Positions 36,665 to 47,299 of a stretch of 64,000 nucleotides of DNA are shown here, piece after piece. The stretch lies in contig JAFSLV010000041.1 of assembly GCA_017448245.1 (NCBI GenBank), positions 62,001 through 126,000 on the forward strand, read 5' to 3'. A program made the position numbers and the translations under genes. The DNA is from Lachnospiraceae bacterium. Lineage in GTDB: Bacteria > Bacillota > Clostridia > Lachnospirales > Lachnospiraceae. Numbering within the stretch: the stretch's first letter is position 1; every line of letters starts with the position of its first letter. A model generated the notes under the pieces. It worked only from the letters and a program-made list of their open reading frames with translations, was not told the DNA's origin and did not search any database.

Positions 36665-38212
36665 TCACTCCTTTGTCCCGGTTTCAAAGAATACGTTCCG
36701 CAGATGACGGATCAGGTCCGAGGCGGTGAGTCCTCTTTTTCCGACTTCAAGCGCCGCACGGTCACCCGCCAGTCCGTGCAGATAGGCGCCGTTACAGCAA
36801 GCCTCACGGGCGCTTTCGCTCTGCAGGATGAGCGCACCGAGGAGGCCTGCGAGCACATCCCCCGAACCGGCCGTTGCCATTCCGTCGTTTCCGCTGATAT
36901 TGATATATGTCTCATCCGGGCGTGCACTGCAGACCACGCTTCTCGCGTCCTTCAACAGAACGGTCGCATGAAGCTCGTCCGCCAGCTCCCTGGGAGCCGT
37001 CAGCAGATGCTTCCTGCATTCCGGAACACTCCTGCCCGTCAGTCTCGCAAATTCCGCCAGATGCGGGGTCAGAACGAGCGGTATGCCCCGTTCGCCCAAA
37101 GCGCGGCACAGCGACCTGAGTGCCGTATCCCGTGCGATCAGATTGAGCGCATCCGCATCCAGCACCAGCGGCTTATTACAGTCCGAAAGAACGGTCTGTG
37201 TCAGTTGTCTTGCGATTTCCCCCGTGCCGGTTCCGCAACCGAGGACCACGCTGTCCGACCAGTCCAGTGCCGCATGTAACAGCGCTTTCGTCGCCGCTTC
37301 ATCGGGATGTGACTCATCATACGTGTCGATGAGCGCTTCCGGCAACACCTGAAGGATCGCATCACGGTTTGCGATGTCGGTAAACACACGCACCATGCCG
37401 GCGCCGGAGGCGAGCACCGCTCTTGCCGCAAGGATGGCTGCACCTCCGGTCTTTTGCGAGCCGCAGACGCACAGCACCTTGCCAAAGGTTCCCTTGTGGC
37501 CGGCCGGATCTCTTTTCAAAAGACGTACTTCGGAAGGATCCGCATAATAAACCGCGTCCGCTTTCCGTGACGCCCTTATCCCGATGTCGCGTACAAGAAT
37601 CTCTCCGCAATGGGCTGCGGCAGGATATAACAGCACGCCCGTCTTGGCAAAGGCAAAGGTCACGGTCATGTCGGCGCTCACGCACGCACCGGGAAGTGAC
37701 CCGTCATCCGCATTGACGCCGCTCGGCAGATCAATCGCAACGACCTTTGCGCCTTCTTTCCCGTAAGCGTTCATTTCCGTGACGGCATCGAGCCAGACGC
37801 CTTCGGGTGCACGGTTGACGCCGATACCAAAAAGTCCGTCGATCACCAGATCACAGGGATGCCTCCCCTCTTCTTTTTTGTAGGGATGTACCTCAAGACC
37901 GTACGCCTGCAGTGTATGCTGCTGTGCCTTGTTTTCGTCTGTTGCTTTATCGGGGTCTCCGACAAGAAAACACTCGACGCGGTATCCGCGGTCGGTCAGG
38001 ATCCGCGCACAGGCGAGCGCGTCCGCCCCGTTATTACCCACGCCCGCGTAGACACGCACGTTCCGGCCCGACGCACAGGCATCGTTTGCCGAAACCGCAT
38101 CGCACACGGCGAGGGCCGCGCGTTCCATCAGCACAAGCGAAGGGATTTTGTCGTGAGAGATCGCAAAGCGGTCCGATGCCTTCATCCCTTCACTGCCGTA
38201 TGCCCTGCTCAT
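36665..38212 (-). CDS. nnr: Bifunctional NAD(P)H-hydrate epimerase/dehydratase
   Basis: A 515-residue enzyme that repairs damaged NAD(P)H. The N-terminal YjeF_N epimerase domain has SLVLMERAALAV and GVGNNGADALACARIL. The C-terminal ADP/ATP-dependent dehydratase domain has GHKGTFGKVLCVCGS, VLTPHLAEFARLTG and NDGMATAGSGDVLAGLLGA. The length is usual for the fused form. The start MSRAYGSEGM overlaps the stop of the coiled-coil gene by ATGA. Confidence 0.95.
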   Translation of the reverse strand: MSRAYGSEGMKASDRFAISHDKIPSLVLMERAALAVCDAVSANDACASGRNVRVYAGVGNNGADALACARILTDRGYRVECFLVGDPDKATDENKAQQHTLQAYGLEVHPYKKEEGRHPCDLVIDGLFGIGVNRAPEGVWLDAVTEMNAYGKEGAKVVAIDLPSGVNADDGSLPGACVSADMTVTFAFAKTGVLLYPAAAHCGEILVRDIGIRASRKADAVYYADPSEVRLLKRDPAGHKGTFGKVLCVCGSQKTGGAAILAARAVLASGAGMVRVFTDIANRDAILQVLPEALIDTYDESHPDEAATKALLHAALDWSDSVVLGCGTGTGEIARQLTQTVLSDCNKPLVLDADALNLIARDTALRSLCRALGERGIPLVLTPHLAEFARLTGRSVPECRKHLLTAPRELADELHATVLLKDARSVVCSARPDETYINISGNDGMATAGSGDVLAGLLGALILQSESAREACCNGAYLHGLAGDRAALEVGKRGLTASDLIRHLRNVFFETGTKE

Positions 38213-38862
38213 TCGATCTCGCCTTCTTGCGCAATGCGCGGATGCCATTTTTCCGGATCGTACTTCATGTCGAAGAGTTCGATGACCTCCGGCCCGAAGA
38301 TCTGATGCATATAGGTGTAGATGTTGTAATTGTCCAGCTCGCTCTCCTGCTTGCGGATCAACTGTTTTTTGAGCTCCGTACGCACATCGCTGATCCACGC
38401 GTTGATGGCGGAGATCTGTTCGGTGGATTGCTGCATATACTCGTAGCAAAAGGACATCGTCTGCAGCATCAGCCTGAAATTGACCTGATAGATCTCGCGG
38501 GGAAGTCCGATCTGCTGGTCCTCGAGCATCTCGATCTTGTCGTTGCAGTCATTGATGAGACTCGTCTGCTTGTCGAGAATGGCCTCCGTCTTGGCGTCTC
38601 CCTCACGCCCCATGAGTCTGCCTCGCAGTTTCATGATCTCGTCGAGGAGTTTTTTCTTGAGACGCTTGACTTCCTTGATCTTTTCCCTGACCTGGTGCTG
38701 CTTGTCGAGCAGCGTGTCCAGTTCGCGTGCCGTTTTCTCAATCTGGGCGGGCATGCCCTCCGAGCCGAACAAAAGCGGCCACTTTTCGTCCAGGGTCAGA
38801 ATCGGGATATCTTTTCCTTCGAGCGCCGTCCGGAATGCGGCGTTTTCTTCCTTGCGTTTCAT
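38209..38862 (-). CDS. Coiled-coil protein of unknown function
   Basis: A 217-residue soluble protein with long charged helices: LDTLLDKQHQVREKIKEVKR (about 47-66) and EAILDKQTSLINDCNDKIEM. It starts MKRKEENAAFRTALEGKDIP. I recall similar proteins next to nnr in Lachnospiraceae but know no function. It is coupled to nnr by a four-base overlap. Confidence 0.7.
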   Translation of the reverse strand: MKRKEENAAFRTALEGKDIPILTLDEKWPLLFGSEGMPAQIEKTARELDTLLDKQHQVREKIKEVKRLKKKLLDEIMKLRGRLMGREGDAKTEAILDKQTSLINDCNDKIEMLEDQQIGLPREIYQVNFRLMLQTMSFCYEYMQQSTEQISAINAWISDVRTELKKQLIRKQESELDNYNIYTYMHQIFGPEVIELFDMKYDPEKWHPRIAQEGEIE

Positions 38863-38886
38863 AGTCCGATTATACTACACGGCCTC

Positions 38887-39555
38887 TCATGCTTGCAATT
38901 TGGCGTATTCTTCGACAATCTGCGCACCGCCGCTCGTACCGATCCGTTCCGCGCCTGCTTCGATCATCTGCGCGGCGGCCTGCGCGGTGCGGATCCCGCC
39001 GGCGGCTTTGACTTTGACCTCCGCGGGGACATTTTCGCGCATGAGCCGGACGTCTTCGATCGTTGCGCCGCCCGAACCGAAGCCGGTCGATGTCTTGATA
39101 AAGTCCGGGCGCACACGGGATGCGATCTCGCACAACCGCTTCTTTTCATCGTCCGTCATCAGGCAGTTTTCAAAGATCACCTTACAGCCCGCGCCCGCTT
39201 CGTGACAGGCCGATACGATCTGCTTCATTTCCTCCTCGACAAAGTCAAAGTGACCGCTTTTTGCGGCGACCGTATTGATTACATAATCCACTTCCTTTGC
39301 GCCGGCCCTGATCGATTCTTGTGCCTCAAAGACCTTGCTCTTCACATCGACCTGTCCGGAGGGAAAACCCGCCACCGTACAGAGCAGGATGTCGCTCCCC
39401 TCAAGGAGCTCCATGCAAAAGCGGGCCTGTGCGCCGTAGACGCAGATTGCCTTAAAGGGATGCTTTTTGGCATCGAGGACAAACTGCCTGACCTGCTCCG
39501 AGGTCACGTCATTTTTTAAAAGGGTCTGGTCAATCATTTGTGCGATGTCTTTCAT
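38887..39555 (-). CDS. deoC: Deoxyribose-phosphate aldolase
   Basis: A 222-residue TIM-barrel aldolase of the nucleoside salvage pathway. The Schiff-base lysine lies in AEVKVKAAGGIRTAQAA near residue 180. The N-terminus MIDQTLLKNDVTSEQVRQF is typical, and VINTVAAKSGHFDFVEEEM covers the second half of the active site region. CAGGAGGAGAAGCGC precedes the start. Confidence 0.95.
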   Translation of the reverse strand: MKDIAQMIDQTLLKNDVTSEQVRQFVLDAKKHPFKAICVYGAQARFCMELLEGSDILLCTVAGFPSGQVDVKSKVFEAQESIRAGAKEVDYVINTVAAKSGHFDFVEEEMKQIVSACHEAGAGCKVIFENCLMTDDEKKRLCEIASRVRPDFIKTSTGFGSGGATIEDVRLMRENVPAEVKVKAAGGIRTAQAAAQMIEAGAERIGTSGGAQIVEEYAKLQA

Positions 39556-39583
39556 GCGCTTCTCCTCCTGTGCTTTGAAAGAT

Positions 39584-41578
<1,995 letters not shown>

Positions 41579-41606
41579 ATATTTATAGTACCACATTTCG
41601 GGGCAC

Positions 41607-41642
41607 AAAAAAAACCGGGACCCTGCCTCCGCATGTCCCGGT
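41607..41642 (-). terminator. Terminator after tRNA-Glu
   Basis: ACCGGGAC and GTCCCGGT form an 8-bp stem followed on the minus strand by eight T residues. Confidence 0.9.
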
Positions 41643-41651
41643 CCTTTGCCG

Positions 41652-41723
41652 TAGCGCGTAGGGGAATCGAACCCCTGTTTCCGCCGTGAGAGGGCGGCGT
41701 CTTAGCCGCTTGACCAACGCGCC
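41652..41723 (-). tRNA. tRNA-Glu (anticodon CTC)
   Basis: The 72-nt minus-strand sequence folds into a cloverleaf with acceptor GGCGCGT/ACGCGCT (a G-U pair at position 1), anticodon stem CCGCC/GGCGG with loop CTCTCAC, and T-loop GGGTTCGATTCCC. The CCA end is not encoded. A promoter and terminator flank it. Confidence 0.95.
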
Positions 41724-41745
41724 GTATCTGTAAGCCGCAAAAATG

Positions 41746-41774
41746 AGTATATCCGAAAGTAAGCAAAAATGCAA
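41746..41774 (-). promoter_or_regulatory. Promoter of tRNA-Glu
   Basis: TTGCAT (41769-41774) and TATACT (41746-41751) are 17 bases apart, ending about 22 bases before the mature 5' end. Confidence 0.85.
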
Positions 41775-41801
41775 GCGTATTTTTTCCGTCATCCTTCCTG
41801 T

Positions 41802-41909
41802 CTATTTCCGGTTCTGTTCGTCCAGCACCTCTTTCAATCCGTTCCAGTCGGAACCCACTGCACACCTCCGAACCTGTTCCAGCTTCTTGCGGGTTAGTCC
41901 TTCAGACAT
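41802..41909 (-). CDS. Possible small ORF overlapping the DUF4143 gene end
   Basis: A 35-residue frame (MSEGLTRKKLEQVRR to EVLDEQNRK) starts within the last bases of the DUF4143 gene. The composition is protein-like, with charged helical residues, but the ribosome site is weak. It could be a small partner protein or the remnant of a larger gene. Confidence 0.3.
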   Translation of the reverse strand: MSEGLTRKKLEQVRRCAVGSDWNGLKEVLDEQNRK

Positions 41910-43162
41910 CCGATCGGAATATTCAATATCCCGTCTTTTCTCTTATAAGCGTACTGCCCCGTTGCTGTCAGAATCATCTTAAATGCCGGCATTTTCATTT
42001 TCTTAGTATCGAGCCGTTCTTCAACGGCTGTAAGCGTTTTTACTCCTTCTTCTATCAACGCATCCCCTCCCAGTTTTATTTCAACCAGCCCGAAGGAACC
42101 GTTTCTCAGATGAATGACCGCGTCACATTCGAGACCGCTTTTATCCCGATAGTGATATATGCTGCCGCCGATCTTTTCAGCGTATACTCTCAAGTCGCGT
42201 ATGCATAAATTCTCAAAGAATAAGCCCATGCTTTTCAAATCATTAATCAAATCACCGGGGCCAATACCCAGAGCCGCCGTGGCAATTGACGGATCGGTAA
42301 AATATCGTGTGTCCGATATGCGTATAGCCGTTTTTGAACGCAGGTTTGGATTCCATGCCGGCGCATCTTCGATGACAAATATCTTTTTCAACGCATTGAT
42401 ATAAGAGCGTATCGTTACCTCCGACAAACTGTCAACATCGTTTGCCTTCATGTCTTCTATTATTGTCGGGATTTTGACCTGAGAACCCACAAAACGCGCA
42501 TAAGAACGAAGAAGTCTTCCGGTTCTTTCTGCATCTCTTTCGACATCATCCACACGCGATATATCGGATTCTGCAACAGCATCATAGTAATCAAAAGCCT
42601 GTTGCAGCGCGACATCCGTTTGTTGATCGATTGCTTTCGGCCATCCGCCCCGGCAGATCCAAAATGCGACCTCATCCAGATTCGCTTTGTTTTCTCCCGC
42701 AGCTTCCCCGGTCCCGGAAAACAGGTCCGCAAGCGAAACTTCTCCCGTTGACTCGCCGGATTCATATAAAGACATTGGCCTCATGCGCATTCTGGTTATT
42801 CTTCCGGTCCCTGTATGATGGATATCTTTGTTATCCGGCGGAACCGCAGATCCGGTAAGAATGAACTGGCCAAAACGATCTCTCCTGTCAACCTCAACAC
42901 GAACCGCATCCCATAGCCTTGGCGCAAGCTGCCATTCATCTATTAAACGGGGCGACTCACCTTGAAGAAGTCTGGACGAAGCCAATTCCGCCATCTCCAG
43001 ATTCTGCGTTGTATTCTCCTGCATCAGTAAAACGCTTTTGGCAACCTGAAGCGCCGTCGTGGTTTTTCCGCACCACTTTGCGCCTTCAATCAGGACAGCA
43101 CCTTTGCTTCTCAGTTTGAAATCCAGAATATCATCTGCAATTCGTGGTCTGTATTTTTCCAT
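41894..43162 (-). CDS. DUF4143/AAA-type ATP-binding protein
   Basis: A 422-residue protein with Walker A EGAKWCGKTTTALQ near residue 27, a Walker B-like SPRLIDEWQLAPRLWD, FILTGSAVP, and the C-terminal DUF4143 domain with LECDAVIHLRNGSFGLVEIK. This family is common in anaerobes, often in variable regions; its role is unclear. GGGGGTGTTGT precedes the start. Base composition is visibly more AT-rich than its neighbours, and it has its own promoters. This suggests recent acquisition. Confidence 0.88.
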   Translation of the reverse strand: MEKYRPRIADDILDFKLRSKGAVLIEGAKWCGKTTTALQVAKSVLLMQENTTQNLEMAELASSRLLQGESPRLIDEWQLAPRLWDAVRVEVDRRDRFGQFILTGSAVPPDNKDIHHTGTGRITRMRMRPMSLYESGESTGEVSLADLFSGTGEAAGENKANLDEVAFWICRGGWPKAIDQQTDVALQQAFDYYDAVAESDISRVDDVERDAERTGRLLRSYARFVGSQVKIPTIIEDMKANDVDSLSEVTIRSYINALKKIFVIEDAPAWNPNLRSKTAIRISDTRYFTDPSIATAALGIGPGDLINDLKSMGLFFENLCIRDLRVYAEKIGGSIYHYRDKSGLECDAVIHLRNGSFGLVEIKLGGDALIEEGVKTLTAVEERLDTKKMKMPAFKMILTATGQYAYKRKDGILNIPIGCLKD

Positions 43163-43184
43163 ACAACACCCCCAATACAGCACC

Positions 43185-43213
43185 ATTATACCTGTCGCTA
43201 TCGTGTTTGGCAA
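43185..43213 (-). promoter_or_regulatory. Proximal promoter of the DUF4143 gene
   Basis: TTGCCA (43208-43213) and TATAAT (43185-43190) are 17 bases apart, giving a short leader. Confidence 0.8.
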
Positions 43214-43288
43214 GTTTTTATTATCGGGTTTGGCGCGATTTTGATATCCCTTTTGGCATAGACGTGCCCGCAAAAGCGTTTTATCATG

Positions 43289-43317
43289 ATTATACACGCC
43301 ACGCGTGTGCATTTCAA
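43289..43317 (-). promoter_or_regulatory. Distal promoter with central palindrome upstream of the DUF4143 gene
   Basis: TTGAAA (43312-43317) and TATAAT (43289-43294) are 17 bases apart. The spacer contains ACACGC-GTG-GCGTGT, a perfect 6-bp-arm palindrome (43293-43307) that touches the -10 and could be an operator. The transcript would begin about 115 bases before the ATG. Confidence 0.65.
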
Positions 43318-43359
43318 ACGAGCCTTTCCCGCAGAGCATCCGGGACGTCTGTCCCGCGC

Positions 43360-44325
43360 CTACGGCAGGCCGAAGAGGACATTTCCGAGGATGCGCGAAA
43401 AGGATCCTGCCGCCTCCTCGTTGAGATGTCCGTTATAATCGACAAAGGAGGCGGCATCGTGCGGCGCGACGGCGTAATACTCCGTGTTGAAATTATAATA
43501 GGGGACACCGGCGTCCGCAAAGAGTGCCTCAAAATACGCATAGGCATCCACAAAATCACCGCTCATCGCAGAAAGCGTCTCGTCCGCCTGCGGCATGGTC
43601 ACGGCGATGAGCTCGATCCCCTCCTCCCTGCACAGATCGATAACGCGGTAGAGATAATCGATATGGGCAGGGACGATCGTATCCTGCGTGAAGGAAAAAC
43701 GGTCCGGCGCGGCAAAGGTTTTGGGATCCTGCTGATAACGCGCAAGAAATCCGTTTGCACGGTAGTCCCCTGTCGTCCCCCGTAAGGGTTCGAGACTGTA
43801 ATCCGCAGACAGCTTTCTCGAAAGCGTGTCCCCCATGCGCGGCAGGGTCGTTGACAGCGGATACTCATAAAACGGAAAGAGCGCCGCGCGGAAGTCCGCC
43901 CGTAAAAGGATGTCCTTTGCATAGGCAAGCTTCGATGCGGATAACGGAAACTCGTGATAAAACAGGAGATAATTATTGCCCTGTTCCTTTTCTGTAACAA
44001 AGACAACCGGATTGACCTCGAAGACAACGGTCTGAGGCTTTTGCTTTTCGATCAGAAGCCTGAGCAGATGATAGCTGTCAATGGGAAACTCCCCGCCGTT
44101 GCACAGGTTATGCCCGGTCCTGTCCCTTCCGGCAAGCACGGCGTCCGGATCGATTCCCATCTTGCCGTCGGAGGTCCCGAGAAAGATCACGTCATGGTAC
44201 GCGGCCGTCACCGTCCGGATGTCATTGCGCATATAGGTGCAGGGATAGAGCGCAAGATCCGCCAAAAGACAGACCGCGGCAAAGACCAGGATGCAGATGA
44301 TCAGTTGGAGGGCTCTTTTTTTCAT
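43360..44325 (-). CDS. SGNH/DltD-like secreted or anchored protein
   Basis: A 321-residue protein with an N-terminal signal anchor (LQLIICILVFAAVCLLADLA). The outer part has VIFLGTSDGKMGIDPDAV near residue 45 (block I position, FLGTSDG), a NGGEFPIDSYHLL segment, and DYNGHLNEEAA near the end (Asp-x-x-x-His type). This is the pattern of AlgJ/DltD-like esterase folds that work beside MBOAT proteins. The gene follows the MBOAT gene by 30 bases, so it probably transfers or removes acyl groups on a surface polymer. Confidence 0.72.
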   Translation of the reverse strand: MKKRALQLIICILVFAAVCLLADLALYPCTYMRNDIRTVTAAYHDVIFLGTSDGKMGIDPDAVLAGRDRTGHNLCNGGEFPIDSYHLLRLLIEKQKPQTVVFEVNPVVFVTEKEQGNNYLLFYHEFPLSASKLAYAKDILLRADFRAALFPFYEYPLSTTLPRMGDTLSRKLSADYSLEPLRGTTGDYRANGFLARYQQDPKTFAAPDRFSFTQDTIVPAHIDYLYRVIDLCREEGIELIAVTMPQADETLSAMSGDFVDAYAYFEALFADAGVPYYNFNTEYYAVAPHDAASFVDYNGHLNEEAAGSFSRILGNVLFGLP

Positions 44326-44355
44326 CGCGTAAGCTGTTATCCTCTCCTCCGAAGC

Positions 44356-45816
44356 CTAAAACTGTGCATAGATAAAGCCTCCCGGCACGCCCATCGGCGC
44401 AAATAAGGGGATCGCACAGATCAGTGCGCACCCTAAGGCGACCTGCGCCCAAAGCGGCAGCTTCGTCAGCGTATTCATCACCGGCACCCCCCTCTCCCGG
44501 ATGATGCCGACAAGAAGCATCAGCAAAAGAGAAGCAAAAAGCGTCAACAGTGCATACGGCGTATATGCCGTGCCGAGCCGCCCGGCGGGGATCCTTAAAA
44601 GGAGCGCGGGCGTAAAAGAAGTAACCGAAAGCCGGATATAGGCAAGCGCGTTCTCAAAGGAATCCGCGAGAAAGAAAAACCAGCCGAAGTTGACGAGGAC
44701 AAAGGTCCTGACCACCCTGACCGCGTGCCACGCGCTGCTCTCTTCCGGGATGTGCAGCGCCTCACGACCCTTATGAAAGGCACCCGCAAAGAGCACGGCC
44801 AGCGCGCTTAATATCCCGTGATATACGCCCCATCCGACAAAGGAAAGGGAGGCGCCGTGCCACAAGCCGCTCACAAAAAATACGACGAGAAGATTGCATG
44901 CCGTACGTACCTTTCCCTTGCGGCTGCCCCCTAAGGGAAAATAGATGTTATTGCGCAAAAAGGTGCCCAGCGTGATGTGCCAGCGTCTCCAGAAATCCGC
45001 GATCGATGTCGCAAAATAAGGCCTGCGGAAATTGAGCGCGGGCATCACGCCGAAAAAGACGGATATGCCGCGCATCAGATCGATGCCTCCGGAAAAATTG
45101 GCATAGAGCTCGATCCCGTACAAAACGGCACCGAGCGCGGCAAGTCCCCCGTAGGTCGCGGTGTCCGCAAAGATCGAGGTCCTGAACAGGGACGCCCAGT
45201 CGGCAACAAGCATCATCTGAAAGAGTCCCCATGCGACATAGAGGACGGCCGCCCGCATCCGGCGGAAGGAAAAGGTGCGTTCCGCCAAAAGCTGCGGCAT
45301 GAGATCCGCGTATCTTGCGATCGGTCCCTGTATGATATGCGGAAAATAACAGACAAAGAGCAGGTATTGAAAGAAGTTACGGCAGGTCGTAATCTCTCCC
45401 CGGTACGCGTCTGCCATGTATCCGATCGTCTGGAACGTATAGTAGGAAATCCCGAGCGGCAAAAGGAGCGTTGCAAAACCCCAAGTCCTTCCCGTCAGGG
45501 GCGTCATCAGTTCCGCGAAAAAGCCCGCGTATTTCAGATACAGCAAAGGAACGAGATCCGCAAGAACACCGGCCGCAAGGAGGATCCGCCGCTGCCGTTT
45601 ATGCTCCTCACCCTCCTTCATATACAGCGGAATGAGCCAGGTGATATAGGCGGAAAAGACCAGAAACACCAGCGGGACCAGGCCGTAAGAAGCATAAAAA
45701 AGGATGCTGATGGCAAGCAACAGCATCCATTGCATCCGTAAAGGAATCAGATAATACAGGATGACAGACAGAAGAACAAAAAGCGCAAACAGATTGGAAG
45801 TAACCGTAATCTCCAT
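44356..45816 (-). CDS. MBOAT family O-acyltransferase
   Basis: A 486-residue polytopic membrane protein of the AlgI/DltB type. The conserved His lies in FVSGLWHGASLSFVGWGVYH near residue 310, preceded by FWRRWHITLGTFLRNNIYFP, both diagnostic. It moves acyl groups (usually acetyl) across the membrane to a surface polysaccharide or teichoic acid. It is not accompanied by dltA or dltC, so D-alanylation is less likely. The stop of the preceding gene is four bases away. Confidence 0.93.
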   Translation of the reverse strand: MEITVTSNLFALFVLLSVILYYLIPLRMQWMLLLAISILFYASYGLVPLVFLVFSAYITWLIPLYMKEGEEHKRQRRILLAAGVLADLVPLLYLKYAGFFAELMTPLTGRTWGFATLLLPLGISYYTFQTIGYMADAYRGEITTCRNFFQYLLFVCYFPHIIQGPIARYADLMPQLLAERTFSFRRMRAAVLYVAWGLFQMMLVADWASLFRTSIFADTATYGGLAALGAVLYGIELYANFSGGIDLMRGISVFFGVMPALNFRRPYFATSIADFWRRWHITLGTFLRNNIYFPLGGSRKGKVRTACNLLVVFFVSGLWHGASLSFVGWGVYHGILSALAVLFAGAFHKGREALHIPEESSAWHAVRVVRTFVLVNFGWFFFLADSFENALAYIRLSVTSFTPALLLRIPAGRLGTAYTPYALLTLFASLLLMLLVGIIRERGVPVMNTLTKLPLWAQVALGCALICAIPLFAPMGVPGGFIYAQF

Positions 45817-45820
45817 CCGT

Positions 45821-46306
45821 TCAGTACGTCAGTCCGTCCCCGATACAGGCATCCTGCGAGGGCGCGCTGTACGCCGTCTCCTCTTCATGGTAGGGTGCCT
45901 GGTACCAGGCCGCCTGTGCGGCCGCCTGTGCCTCCCGCTCCGCAAGATAGGCCTCCTCGAGCTCGCCGTCAAAGACATTGATCTGACGCGCGGCTTCGAT
46001 GTACACCTGCGGATCATAAGGGATCACGTCCCGTACCCGGTCACCGGCAGGCGCATCATCCTCATAGACGGCAGAGCGCGTCACTTCCTGCGCGGCATCT
46101 TCCTCATCTTCTTTGGCGGCGTTCGTCACGGCCTCCTCCGCCCGGATCATGGCCGCGGAAGCCTGTCCGAAGTCGCCAAAGAGCGCCGTACCCACAAGCA
46201 ATACCAGTGCCGCCATGACAAGTAACGACACGGGAATCTTCCATCCGCTCATATGGGAGGTTTCCTCTTCGGTTGTCATCTGTTGTCCCTGATCCGTTTC
46301 CGTCAT
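45821..46306 (-). CDS. Single-pass membrane protein of unknown function
   Basis: A 161-residue protein: polar N-terminus, one membrane helix (VSLLVMAALVLLVGTALFG), then an Ala/Glu-rich outer region (EEAYLAEREAQAAAQAAWYQ). It may start at either of two ATGs ten codons apart; AGGAAG is close to the first and AGGGA better spaced for the second. It lies between the transglutaminase-like and MBOAT genes and probably belongs to the same surface system. Confidence 0.6.
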   Translation of the reverse strand: MTETDQGQQMTTEEETSHMSGWKIPVSLLVMAALVLLVGTALFGDFGQASAAMIRAEEAVTNAAKEDEEDAAQEVTRSAVYEDDAPAGDRVRDVIPYDPQVYIEAARQINVFDGELEEAYLAEREAQAAAQAAWYQAPYHEEETAYSAPSQDACIGDGLTY

Positions 46307-46331
46307 GTCTTCCTGCCCGAAAAAACCGTCA

Positions 46332-47192
46332 TTAATTCATCCTGCGGTAATCCTGATAACGCCAGGTGCCGCTCTGACCGTACTGGATGAGATAACCGTT
46401 TCTGCCCGTCTCGTAATGGAAGTCGGGATCCACGATATAGGTCGTGCCGTTGATGACGACCTCAACCCAGGAATGAGGTCCCACGCCGCCCGTACGCAGC
46501 GGTACGACACCGGTCATCTGGTGGGCTTCATATCCCAGGTCTCTTGCCATTTCATAGAAGCAGGCTGCCATCACGTAGCATCCGCCGGTGCCTGTTGTAA
46601 AGCCGATATTGGCCATCGCACGCGTGCCGATATCGGGAGACTTGATGTCACCGGTCCAGGTCAGGGAAGACGCCCAGTTATAGGCGGCCTGCAGATCACG
46701 GCCGGTCTGAGCCAGACGGTCTCTGGCCTGCTGGGAACTGCCCGCGGGAATCCCCTGCGGCGCCTGCTGGTTTTGCTGCGCGGAGGCGGGCAGACTGCCC
46801 GTCGCCTTTCTGTTCTCGCCGAGTCCGTGATTGATGTAATGCAGATAGTACGAACGGATATTGTCGCCGAAGGCGGCACGCAAATCGTCATAATTGTTCT
46901 TGTAGACATCCACATTGAAGGTGGCGATCGCCTGACGGTGTTCATTCATGCCGTGCACGACAAAATGCCTCAGCGCCGCGTTGGCGTCATTGCCGAAGGC
47001 CGCCCTCAAATCCGCATACTGCGAAATATAATAATCATAATCATACACCGCCGCATAGTCCACGCCGCCGTAGACCGTCGGCCCCGCCGCACGCGCCTGC
47101 GTCTTATGGAAGCAGACAAGCAAAAGGGCACATACGATCGCAAGACCCGGCTTTAGTAAACGGGCGCCGGCGCTGTTCTTTTCCTTACACAT
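46332..47192 (-). CDS. Secreted transglutaminase-like protein with two N-terminal repeats
   Basis: A 286-residue protein. A signal peptide (about 1-36, LAIVCALLLVCFHKTQARA) is followed by two related segments, YYISQYADLRAAFGNDANAA and YKNNYDDLRAAFGDNIRSYY, like those seen in clostridial surface proteins. The C-terminal domain has a Cys-His-Asp set: GGCYVMAACFYEMA, GPHSWVEVV and YIVDPDFHY. It may act as a peptidase or crosslinking enzyme at the wall. ACGGAGGTACC precedes the start, with a good promoter above. Confidence 0.83.
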   Translation of the reverse strand: MCKEKNSAGARLLKPGLAIVCALLLVCFHKTQARAAGPTVYGGVDYAAVYDYDYYISQYADLRAAFGNDANAALRHFVVHGMNEHRQAIATFNVDVYKNNYDDLRAAFGDNIRSYYLHYINHGLGENRKATGSLPASAQQNQQAPQGIPAGSSQQARDRLAQTGRDLQAAYNWASSLTWTGDIKSPDIGTRAMANIGFTTGTGGCYVMAACFYEMARDLGYEAHQMTGVVPLRTGGVGPHSWVEVVINGTTYIVDPDFHYETGRNGYLIQYGQSGTWRYQDYRRMN

Positions 47193-47249
47193 ACAGGTAC
47201 CTCCGTAGTCCGGTATAATCAAAAATCCATTACAAAAAACACTTATTTA

Positions 47250-47279
47250 ACTATAACTTGATACGATACTGCTTGTCAA
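47250..47279 (-). promoter_or_regulatory. Promoter of the surface-protein cluster
   Basis: TTGACA (47274-47279) is followed after 18 bases by TATAGT (47250-47255); TTATAG at 17 bases is the alternative. The region is AT-rich and lies below plsY. Confidence 0.75.
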
Positions 47280-47299
47280 GAAATCCGGTTTTGCGCAAT

